A DNA stretch of 36,804 bases from NCBI GenBank assembly GCA_020851595.1, contig JADZCK010000051.1, forward strand, positions 1 to 36,804, given 5' to 3'. A program made the position numbers and the translations under genes. The DNA is from Candidatus Nomurabacteria bacterium. GTDB taxonomy: Bacteria > Patescibacteriota > Minisyncoccia > Phycocordibacterales > UBA9973. The notes under the pieces are model-generated. The model saw only the letters and a list, made by a program, of their open reading frames with translations. It was not told where the DNA came from and ran no database searches. Each line of letters opens with the position of its first letter. Position 1 is the first letter of the stretch. Shown here one piece after another: positions 29,455 through 36,804 of the stretch.

Positions 29455-29859
29455 CTACTTTATTAAATATTCTTGTAATTTTCCTATTTTATTCTTGATT
29501 GTAAGATCGATCACTTCATCATCAACCTCTATTTTGAATCCTCCTAGTAACTTTTCATCTAAATTCTCAACCATTTCTATTTCTTTTGCAGAGTATCTAC
29601 GGGCTAAAGTTTCTGCGAGCATTTTGTTTGTTGTATTATCTATTTTTTCCTTACTCGAGATCCTAGCTACCACCTTTCCCTCAGCATGATTTATTATTTT
29701 TTTTAATCGAGAAAGTATATCCGGCGCTTTTGACAATAATTTTCTCTTGATTAGAAAATTAACGATCTTTTTATAAAACAAAGACATCTCCTCGTGCTTA
29801 ACATCTTTTGAAGCCAAATATATTGCATGAGCTATGTCGTTGTTTGATACCATTGCCAT
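29455..29859 (-). CDS. atpH: F-type ATP synthase subunit delta
   Basis: Operon position; C-term VENLDEKLLGGFKIEVDDEVIDLTIKNKIGKLQEYL typical of delta/OSCP. Confidence 0.85.
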   Translation of the reverse strand: MAMVSNNDIAHAIYLASKDVKHEEMSLFYKKIVNFLIKRKLLSKAPDILSRLKKIINHAEGKVVARISSKEKIDNTTNKMLAETLARRYSAKEIEMVENLDEKLLGGFKIEVDDEVIDLTIKNKIGKLQEYLIK

Positions 29860-29864
29860 AAATA

Positions 29865-30356
29865 TTACAAATTATTTAAATCTTTGACTGTTTTATCATT
29901 AAAAGATTTATCTATTTTAGTGCTAATCAATTTTTCTGTAGCCAGCATCGCCAAATTTACAATTTCCTTTTTTGTCTCTTCTAGCATTTTTACTTTTTCA
30001 GCTTCGAGCATTTTCTTTCCATTTTCTATCACAGTTGTTACTTCATTTTTTGCACCCTCAAGCATTTGAGCTTTTTCGGCTAAAGCTTCTTTTTTACTAT
30101 CTTGAAAGATCTTGTTTGCTTCGGTTTTAGCTTTAGAAATAACGTCTTCGTATTCTTTACGAGTCTTTTCCAAAAGCTCTGCATTTATTTTCGCATCATC
30201 TATACCCCTTCCAATCTTCTCACTTCTTTCACTCATCAATTTTGAAAGAGGTTTGAGGGCATACAAATACAAAACGGTAAAAACAACTCCGAAGTTTATA
30301 GCTTGAGCGATGATAATTTTCCAATCTATGTGAAATGTAGAAATAATTGATTCCAT
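29865..30356 (-). CDS. atpF: F-type ATP synthase subunit b
   Basis: One TM helix then long charged helix (KPLSKLMSERSEKIGRGIDDAKINAELLEKTRKEYEDVISKAKTEAN); operon position. Confidence 0.92.
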   Translation of the reverse strand: MESIISTFHIDWKIIIAQAINFGVVFTVLYLYALKPLSKLMSERSEKIGRGIDDAKINAELLEKTRKEYEDVISKAKTEANKIFQDSKKEALAEKAQMLEGAKNEVTTVIENGKKMLEAEKVKMLEETKKEIVNLAMLATEKLISTKIDKSFNDKTVKDLNNL

Positions 30357-30462
30357 TTAATTAAAGATTTTTGAATTTATAAAATCTAATCACAGCTACT
30401 AATTTCTCAGAATTTACGAATAAACACCGAGAAGCTAGCAGCCGTAGCTACTAGATTGCTTA

Positions 30463-30678
<216 letters not shown>

Positions 30679-30718
30679 TTAAATTAATTAATAATAATTT
30701 TGACCTTTAATAATAAAT

Positions 30719-31693
30719 TTATGCTATTTCTTCTATTGCTTCTTTGATTAATCTGTCTTCTTCCTTTCCATGTCTGTTTTCTTCGTGAATCTTATTTACT
30801 TCATGGTGCTCTTCGTGGTGTTCATCATGGTCAGAAGCACCGATAGTAAAATATACAACAAGTAAAATAGAAAATATAAGAGCCTGAACTACTCCTACAA
30901 GTATTTCTAGAAAAAGAAACGGTATTGGAACAATATATGCCATCAATGCTGCCATAGAAGCCAACAACACCTCTCCAGCAAAAACATTACCAAAAAGACG
31001 AAAAGAAAGCGATGCAACTTTTGCAAACTCTCCAACAATTTCTATTAAACCAACAAAGAACTTAATCGGAGAAACTATTATTATTGAAGGATTTTTACGA
31101 AATTCTTTAAAAATATCTCCGATTACCTCCAGATTAACATATTTATTTAAAGTTTTCCAGACACCGATAGACACCACACCAAACACGTTTGCGCCTATTA
31201 CCGCCATTACAGCTAATGCAATTGTTGTATTTATATCAGCTGTAGCGCCACGAAGAAACGGTACGAACAAAAGGCCGTGCTTACCTTCCTCCACTATTCC
31301 AAATCCACCTAGTGGCATTATACCAAGCCAGTTGCTAACTAAAATAAAAAAGAAAGCTGATATCGCTAATGGAAATATTTTTACAGAAAGCGCCCTGTCG
31401 TTTGTAACTTGGTCGCACATACCTAGAGCTCCCTCTACAACCATTTCAAAAACACTTTGGAATTTTCCAGGAACTGCTCGAAGTTTGGAACGCAAAATCA
31501 AAGATATAATTATTATTATAAAAACCGCAAACCAGCTAGTAAGCAAAGAATTTGTAATCGTTAAATTTTTTATATGAACAATGGGCTCAGCAAATAATGT
31601 TATTTCTTGAGAAATTTCTTCTTTTACTGCTTTTGGAGCTTCGTTTATATTTTCTGTTATTAATTGTGTTTCTGTTTGTGCTTGTGTTGACAT
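30719..31693 (-). CDS. atpB: F-type ATP synthase subunit a
   Basis: FVGLIEIVGEFAKVASLSFRLFGNVFAGEVLLASMAAL (conserved a-subunit Arg helix). Confidence 0.95.
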   Translation of the reverse strand: MSTQAQTETQLITENINEAPKAVKEEISQEITLFAEPIVHIKNLTITNSLLTSWFAVFIIIIISLILRSKLRAVPGKFQSVFEMVVEGALGMCDQVTNDRALSVKIFPLAISAFFFILVSNWLGIMPLGGFGIVEEGKHGLLFVPFLRGATADINTTIALAVMAVIGANVFGVVSIGVWKTLNKYVNLEVIGDIFKEFRKNPSIIIVSPIKFFVGLIEIVGEFAKVASLSFRLFGNVFAGEVLLASMAALMAYIVPIPFLFLEILVGVVQALIFSILLVVYFTIGASDHDEHHEEHHEVNKIHEENRHGKEEDRLIKEAIEEIA

Positions 31694-31697
31694 AAAA

Positions 31698-31979
31698 TTA
31701 TTTTTTCAAATTATTTTTCTCTAGATTTTCTGTATCTTTTACTTTTTTTATGTAAATTTTTACAATATTTACTATCTTAAAACAGGAAAATAAAAAAGCA
31801 ACACCGGACAGTACAAGAAAAATAACAGGCTTTGTCCCATAGCGTGCATCTAGCATTTTACCAAAAATAAGAGCTAAAACAATAGGCACCACAATCCAGG
31901 TAGAAATCTCACTAAATATCTGCATTCCAGGTTTCCACCAAGGACCCTTGTTATTCAAATTTTGTTTATTTTCTTCCAT
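31698..31979 (-). CDS. AtpI/AtpZ-like ATP synthase accessory membrane protein
   Basis: Two predicted TM segments, first gene of the atp operon; WIVVPIVLALIFGKMLDARYGTKPVIFLVLSGVAFLFSCFKIV. Confidence 0.75.
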   Translation of the reverse strand: MEENKQNLNNKGPWWKPGMQIFSEISTWIVVPIVLALIFGKMLDARYGTKPVIFLVLSGVAFLFSCFKIVNIVKIYIKKVKDTENLEKNNLKK

Positions 31980-31989
31980 AAAACCAAAG

Positions 31990-32061
31990 TGAGCGTGGAT
32001 GGGATCGAACCATCGACCTCTGTCTTATCAGGACAGCGTTCTACCACTGAACTACACGCTC
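31990..32061 (-). tRNA. tRNA-Ile (anticodon GAT)
   Basis: Reverse complement GAGCGTGTAGTTCAGTGGTAGAACGCTGTC-CTGATAA-GACAGAGGTCGATGGTTCGATCCCATCCACGCTCA. Confidence 0.93.
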
Positions 32062-32246
32062 AAGCTATATTTTTAAACATCATCCCCGTAACGTCCTATA
32101 CTGAACTACACGCTTAAAAACTTTAAAAACAACATAAGAAATATAACAAAAAAAACAAACTTCAGCAAATAAAAACAGAGTCGCCCGGCTCGGATAGAGT
32201 CGAAGCAACCCTACCTTGCACGGGCGATTAGGTTTTGATGTTAAAT

Positions 32247-32648
32247 TTACCTATCTGGAATATGAGCGCCAGGACGCTTCTTCCAGATTTGAAACAAACT
32301 AAGCCAAAAAAACCAAACACCTAGATTAGCTAGGTGAGCAAAATCGTAGGTGGTATCATAAATTCCTGTATACGAAAAGACAAGCCAGCAGGTTACAAAT
32401 AAAGAAAGGACAATTCCATGAATCATCTGGTTCTTTGGCACCATGAAGGTCAAAAACCACACCCAGAAAAACTGCACCACATAAGCTAGCATCCCTAGGT
32501 ACGCCGTCAATAATGACGACTTGAAGGGAAAAGGTACACCTAAAAGACTCGTCAACTCAATCATAAACATAATAATCAAGAAGACAGAGATGGTGATAGA
32601 AGCACCCCACGCACTAGTGATATCTACAAAATTTTGGTTTTCGTTCAT
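32247..32648 (-). CDS. Small multi-pass membrane protein (133 aa), hypothetical
   Basis: ATG at 32648 preceded by AAGGAGG + 7 nt; about four hydrophobic segments; no family recognised. Confidence 0.75.
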   Translation of the reverse strand: MNENQNFVDITSAWGASITISVFLIIMFMIELTSLLGVPFPFKSSLLTAYLGMLAYVVQFFWVWFLTFMVPKNQMIHGIVLSLFVTCWLVFSYTGIYDTTYDFAHLANLGVWFFWLSLFQIWKKRPGAHIPDR

Positions 32649-32721
32649 GACAATCCCTCCTTTTGAAGTACATGATTCTTTGTTTAGAATAAAATATTAT
32701 TTTAAATTTGTCAACAAAAAC

Positions 32722-32750
32722 AAAAAACCACTCTTTACGAGTGGTTTTTT
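32722..32750. terminator. Bidirectional intrinsic terminator
   Basis: AAAAAACCACTC-TTTAC-GAGTGGTTTTTT perfect 12-bp stem with T/A tracts, just 3' of the RRM gene. Confidence 0.9.
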
Positions 32751-32763
32751 GACTAAATAAGTT

Positions 32764-33078
32764 TTAGTATTCTCGGCGTCCTCCGCCATTGTATCCACCT
32801 CGGTCTCCACCTGTTCTTGGTGGGCGAGCTTCCATAGGGCGAGCTTCGTTGACAGTAAGCTTACGTCCTTCAAATTCTTGATCATTGAACATAGAGATAG
32901 CCTTTGCAGCCTCATCAGCTGATGACATTTCTACGAATCCAAAACCTTTTGAACGACCGGACATTTTGTCCATGATAATCACAGCAGAAACAACGTTTCC
33001 AGCTTGTGCGAAGAGCTCTTTAAGAGCATCCTCTTGAGTGCTGTAAGGGAGTCCCCCTACATATAGCTTTGTAGCCAT
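32764..33078 (-). CDS. RRM-type RNA-binding protein (glycine-rich tail)
   Basis: RNP2 KLYVGGLPY, RNP1 KGFGFVEM, C-term GGDRGGYNGGGRREY. Confidence 0.95.
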   Translation of the reverse strand: MATKLYVGGLPYSTQEDALKELFAQAGNVVSAVIIMDKMSGRSKGFGFVEMSSADEAAKAISMFNDQEFEGRKLTVNEARPMEARPPRTGGDRGGYNGGGRREY

Positions 33079-33222
33079 ATTTTAACTTTCTCCCGTTTTT
33101 AAAAAATCGGGCAAAAACTAATTATAAACGTAGAAACTTCATTTCGCTAAATGAGACCCTACGTGCAAATAATAACACAACTAAAACAAAAAGCAAAGTA
33201 AGGAGAAAGAAAAAGTTGTGGT

Positions 33223-34188
33223 TTATTCTTCATCTTCATCCCCTACAGCTCCAGATTCAATATCAGAAATAATACCCCCAATATCTCCTTCTAAAATTTT
33301 AGGCAAATTATGCCAAGATTTTTTGATGCGATGATCTGTAACTCTGTCTTGAGAAAAATTGTAAGTACGAATTTTTTCTGAACGATCTCCTGTACCTATC
33401 TGATTCTTTCTTTCACCTGCATATTTGCTTGCCTCTTTTTCTTCTTCGAGTTGTTGTAATTTTGCAGTCAAAATCATCATCGCCTTTTCGCGGTTTGCGA
33501 GTTGGCTACGTTCATTTGTAGAACGCACATCAAGCCCGGTAGGTTTGTGAATTATACGAACAGCCGTTTCGACTTTGTTGACATTTTGTCCTCCTTTTCC
33601 ACCCGAACGAGAATACTCCATTTCAAAGTCTGCTGGATTAATCTGAAAAGTTACTTTTTTTCTAATAGGCAAAACAGCTACTGACGCAGTAGAAGTATGT
33701 ACTCGTCCATTTTTTTCAGTAGCAGGCACTCTTTGCACTCTATGAACACCCTGTTCATATCGCATTTTTCTATATACATCTTTACCTTTTATCTCGAAAC
33801 TTGCCTCTTTATAACCATTCAAGTCACTTTTTGATTCATAATTTGTTTTCCATTGCCAACCTTCCATTTCGGCAAATTTTTCATACATATGCGCGAGTTC
33901 CCATGCGAAAAGACTGGCCTCGTCTCCGCCAGCTCCAGCTCTTACTTCAAGCACTATTTCATTTGGAAATTCTTCTGCTTCTTTGTCTTTATCTAAAATA
34001 TCTTGTACTTGTTTTTCTATTCTTTCTTTTTCCTCTTGAAGGGTTTTGAGTTCTTTAGCAGCTAGTTCATACAGAGTTTCATCTCCAGCAAGCATCTCCC
34101 GCACCTCAGCTTCTTCACGAGCCAAGCGTTCAAGTTCACCAGCTAAATAACTGGTATTATGATTATTTTTTAATTCGCTTAAGTCCAT
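33223..34188 (-). CDS. prfA: Peptide chain release factor 1
   Basis: EVRAGAGGDEASLFAWELAHMYEKFAE, GVHRVQRVPATEKNGRVHTSTASVAVLP, GGQ in SRSGGKGGQNVNKVETAVRIIHKPTGL. Confidence 0.94.
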   Translation of the reverse strand: MDLSELKNNHNTSYLAGELERLAREEAEVREMLAGDETLYELAAKELKTLQEEKERIEKQVQDILDKDKEAEEFPNEIVLEVRAGAGGDEASLFAWELAHMYEKFAEMEGWQWKTNYESKSDLNGYKEASFEIKGKDVYRKMRYEQGVHRVQRVPATEKNGRVHTSTASVAVLPIRKKVTFQINPADFEMEYSRSGGKGGQNVNKVETAVRIIHKPTGLDVRSTNERSQLANREKAMMILTAKLQQLEEEKEASKYAGERKNQIGTGDRSEKIRTYNFSQDRVTDHRIKKSWHNLPKILEGDIGGIISDIESGAVGDEDEE

Positions 34189-34407
34189 TTATTTTTTAGC
34201 TTTAAGAGAGGCAGCAGCGCGCTTTTTGAAACGATCAACACGTCCAGCGGTATCCATTATTTTTTCGTTACCAGTATAAAAAGGATGGCACTCACTACAT
34301 ATTTCCATCTTAATTTCAGGCATTGTAGAACCAACTTCAAAAACAGATCCGCAAGCACAGGTTGCCTTTGTTTTTAAATCATATTTTGGATGTGTATCTT
34401 TTTTCAT
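34189..34407 (-). CDS. rpmE: 50S ribosomal protein L31
   Basis: MKKDTHPKYDLKTKATCACGSVFEVGSTMPEIKMEICSECHPFYTGNEKIMDTAGRVDRFKKR. Confidence 0.95.
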   Translation of the reverse strand: MKKDTHPKYDLKTKATCACGSVFEVGSTMPEIKMEICSECHPFYTGNEKIMDTAGRVDRFKKRAAASLKAKK

Positions 34408-34436
34408 AACTCGTATAGGTTATCACAACTTTACGG

Positions 34437-35789
34437 TTAAAGCAAATCTATATTTGCTTGTATGCCGGCTTTTAATTTCATGACACTTCGACCATAAGAA
34501 CAAGTCGAACCTCCAGAACCATAGTATTTACAAGCTGCTCTCGTCTGAGAACTAGCACTATTACCTGTAGCTCCAAGATCTCCTAAATACATCCCAGAAG
34601 CCATAAATGCATCTCGAGGCGACCAAGGATTAGCAAAATATCCTAAAATATTCTGTAAACGATCTTCGAATATTTTCCAAGTAGAAGGAATAAATTGGGC
34701 TGGACCCATAGCTCCTCCATAACCAGCAACACCAGCAATAGGACAAGACACGGCAGTTTTAAACGCATTAAAACCAAGAGCGTTTGTGATTTCTAAAAAT
34801 GGAGCCACATCTCGTGTTGGCTTCATAACATTTGCAAACGGTGTTCCTGTATTTTTCCCTACCCCTGCACCTGTATCTGGATTTGTAAGATAACATTGAC
34901 CGACATTGGCCCCCAAATTTGATTCTTGAGTAAGAATTGCAAGTAGAAATGCAGGATCAACACCTAATTTATTTTTAACTTCATTTGCATATTGCAAGGC
35001 TGTCCCGAAATCAATTTTAGTAGAAATGCCAGCCAGACTAAACAAAGCGCTACGAATCTTGTCTGCTTGCGCTTTTTTCTGCGCTGCTAATTTTTTATAA
35101 GCATCTTCTTTTTGTTTGGAAATAGCCAGAAGTTCTTTTTTATCAGCTTCAGATTTTGCAACTTTTTTTTGCGCACTTTCGAGCTCAGATTTTGCATCGG
35201 TCTCTGCGTCTTGTTTTTTCTCAAGATCTTGTTTTGCTGCTTCTGTCTGTATTTTAATTCCATTAATATGATCCACAGAAGCTTTCACGGCTTTTTTAAT
35301 AGAATTATAAGACTCCAAATCACTATAGAAATTTGAAATACTGTCATTGGAAAGAATCAGGGTCACTAGATTATCTTCAGCAAATTCATTTGTGTTACGA
35401 AGAAGTTGGGCCAAAGAAGCATGCTCTCTGTTTATTTTTTCTGTAAGAGATTGAATAGCGCTTACTTTTTCCGAAATATTTACTTTTAATTGTGAAATAG
35501 CAAGAGCCCTCGCTTTTATTTTCGCTTTTAATGCTTTGATCTGACTATTCAAATAATCCACGTCACCCTTTATGGTACCTGTTTGTTTTTGTTGTTCTTT
35601 TTGCTTGTTTAGCAATTCATTAAGCTCTGCTTCTACGGAAGCAAGCTGGCTTCTACAATAATCTTTATCAGACTGAGAAGAAGAAGTACTTAATGTAAGA
35701 CAATCGAATTCGGCATATGATTTATGGGCGGTAAATAACGAAACAAGCAACAAACCCAAAAAAATAAAAACTATGGCTTTTCTATCCAT
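34437..35789 (-). CDS. Secreted coiled-coil protein with C-terminal lytic transglycosylase-like domain
   Basis: Start likely at internal ATG (MDRKAIVFIFLGLLLVSLF.. signal); long coiled coil; C-term ILTQESNLGANVGQC...GYGGAMGPAQFIPSTWKIFEDRL...NPWSPRDAFMASGMYLGDLG. ORF track starts at 35876. Confidence 0.8.
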   Translation of the reverse strand: MDRKAIVFIFLGLLLVSLFTAHKSYAEFDCLTLSTSSSQSDKDYCRSQLASVEAELNELLNKQKEQQKQTGTIKGDVDYLNSQIKALKAKIKARALAISQLKVNISEKVSAIQSLTEKINREHASLAQLLRNTNEFAEDNLVTLILSNDSISNFYSDLESYNSIKKAVKASVDHINGIKIQTEAAKQDLEKKQDAETDAKSELESAQKKVAKSEADKKELLAISKQKEDAYKKLAAQKKAQADKIRSALFSLAGISTKIDFGTALQYANEVKNKLGVDPAFLLAILTQESNLGANVGQCYLTNPDTGAGVGKNTGTPFANVMKPTRDVAPFLEITNALGFNAFKTAVSCPIAGVAGYGGAMGPAQFIPSTWKIFEDRLQNILGYFANPWSPRDAFMASGMYLGDLGATGNSASSQTRAACKYYGSGGSTCSYGRSVMKLKAGIQANIDLL

Positions 35790-35835
35790 AGTTTTTATTA
35801 TAACATATTTTTTAAATTTTTTACTAAGAGCTTCT

Positions 35836-36495
35836 TTATTCTTTAGCGGGAGCAGCAGCCTCAGTATTAGCTTCACCTTCCTCCTCTTTCTTGCCTTTCT
35901 TTTCTACTTCAATAGCAGACAAATCGACTGGCACAACTTCTTCTTTTTCTTCAACTTGTTCAACGACAGAAGCTACAACATCAGTAGGATTGTCTATAAC
36001 CACAACACCTTTTGGAAGTTTTATATCAGAAACAAAAACTTGATCATTAAGATTTTCGAGTTTTGAAATATCCACAACTAGATCATGCGGAAGATCTGCA
36101 GGTAATGCTTCTATTTTTACCTCATGTAAAACTTTAACCAAATTACCAATACCACTTTTTACAGCATTAGAAACACCCTCAAACACAAGAGGGACGTCCA
36201 CTTGTATTTTTTTCTTCATGTCGATAGCCAAAAAGTCTACATGTATAGGTTCATCGGTAACGCTGTCTACTTGTACTTCGTGTATCAAAGCATCGATACT
36301 CTCTGTACCAGCTTCTACTTTTACAGCAGAAGACTCTCCAGCATCTCGCCAGATTTTTTTAAATTCAACTATAGGCACGGAGATAGAAGTAGCTTTTTTA
36401 CCTGCTCCATAAAAAACAGCTGGAATTTCTCCCCCTTTTCTTAAAGCATCTACTTTTACGCCCTCATCTCTCTTTTTAGCTTTGATTGAAAACAT
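35836..36495 (-). CDS. rplY: 50S ribosomal protein L25/CTC family
   Basis: LRKGGEIPAVFYGAGKKATSISVPIVEFKKIW, HEVQVDSVTDEPIHVDFLAIDMKKKIQVDVPLVFEG; acidic C-term. Confidence 0.92.
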   Translation of the reverse strand: MFSIKAKKRDEGVKVDALRKGGEIPAVFYGAGKKATSISVPIVEFKKIWRDAGESSAVKVEAGTESIDALIHEVQVDSVTDEPIHVDFLAIDMKKKIQVDVPLVFEGVSNAVKSGIGNLVKVLHEVKIEALPADLPHDLVVDISKLENLNDQVFVSDIKLPKGVVVIDNPTDVVASVVEQVEEKEEVVPVDLSAIEVEKKGKKEEEGEANTEAAAPAKE

Positions 36496-36569
36496 AAAGA
36501 CAGTATATATAAAAATTATAAAAAAGCAAATCCAAATAAGATAATTCGTCTTTAAATTCCCAAATTTTC

Positions 36570-36804
36570 TTACTCCCCCATCTTAGCCCTCGTCCTCCTC
36601 CCCACCACTCCATCAGGAGTAAGGTTATGATTCTTTTGGAAAGAGATAACGGATTGTTTGGTTAATTTACCGAATAGTCCATCTTGGGTAATGTTTAGTT
36701 TAGATTGCAGACATTTGACTTCTGCTCCTTTACTACCTTGTTTTAAGGTTTTAGTGATAGTACAGGTAGGTATTGTGGTTATTGGGGTTGGAGTTGGGGT
36801 GATT
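36570..36804 (-). CDS. Partial (window edge) secreted protein, C-terminal peptidoglycan-binding domain; paralogue of 22237..23991
   Basis: Own translation ...ITPTPTPITTIPTCTITKTLKQGSKGAEVKCLQSKLNITQDGLFGKLTKQSVISFQKNHNLTPDGVVGRRTRAKMGE*; aligns almost gap-free with the 3' end of the 22237 gene. Confidence 0.85.
   Translation of the reverse strand, partial: ITPTPTPITTIPTCTITKTLKQGSKGAEVKCLQSKLNITQDGLFGKLTKQSVISFQKNHNLTPDGVVGRRTRAKMGE

Noticed and set aside
32166-32236. Possible fifth tRNA
   Set aside because: Acceptor-like pairing exists but the T-arm and anticodon arm do not form; reported as an unclassified element only.

Overview
This is a low-GC, gene-dense bacterial chromosomal window, most consistent with a Patescibacteria/CPR (Parcubacteria-like) genome; that placement is inferred from family content and gene style. 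It is mostly core genes: dnaX, dus, ftsQ-like, serS, dprA, topA, relA/spoT, parB, murA-like, miaA, rpmG, alr, ddl, rseP, frr, a delta'-like gene, mreB, a priA-like gene, rsmI, a complete F-type ATP synthase operon (atpI/Z-B-E-F-H-A-G-D-C), an RRM protein, prfA, rpmE, a coiled-coil lytic transglycosylase and rplY/ctc. There are four tRNAs (Gln-TTG, Leu-CAA, Trp-CCA, Ile-GAT), three orphan small genes, and two paralogous secreted peptidoglycan-binding proteins, one cut by the window edge. No IS element, CRISPR array, rRNA or prophage was seen. The most interesting points are: (1) an XRE-HTH/MurA fusion whose own promoter has an 18-bp perfect palindrome filling the gap between -35 and -10, suggesting an autoregulated enzyme-repressor; (2) a recurrent 6-9 nt spacing between -10-like boxes and start codons, suggesting widespread leaderless transcription, in contrast with strong Shine-Dalgarno sites on the orphan genes; (3) a PriA homologue that appears to have lost its ATPase motifs; (4) long perfect inverted repeats inside coding genes (alr, ftsQ, delta') and at the transglycosylase promoter; (5) a tRNA-Ile gene 10 bp upstream of the ATP synthase operon, with a nearby partial tRNA copy. 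All functional statements are by reading only; no searches or folding programs were run.
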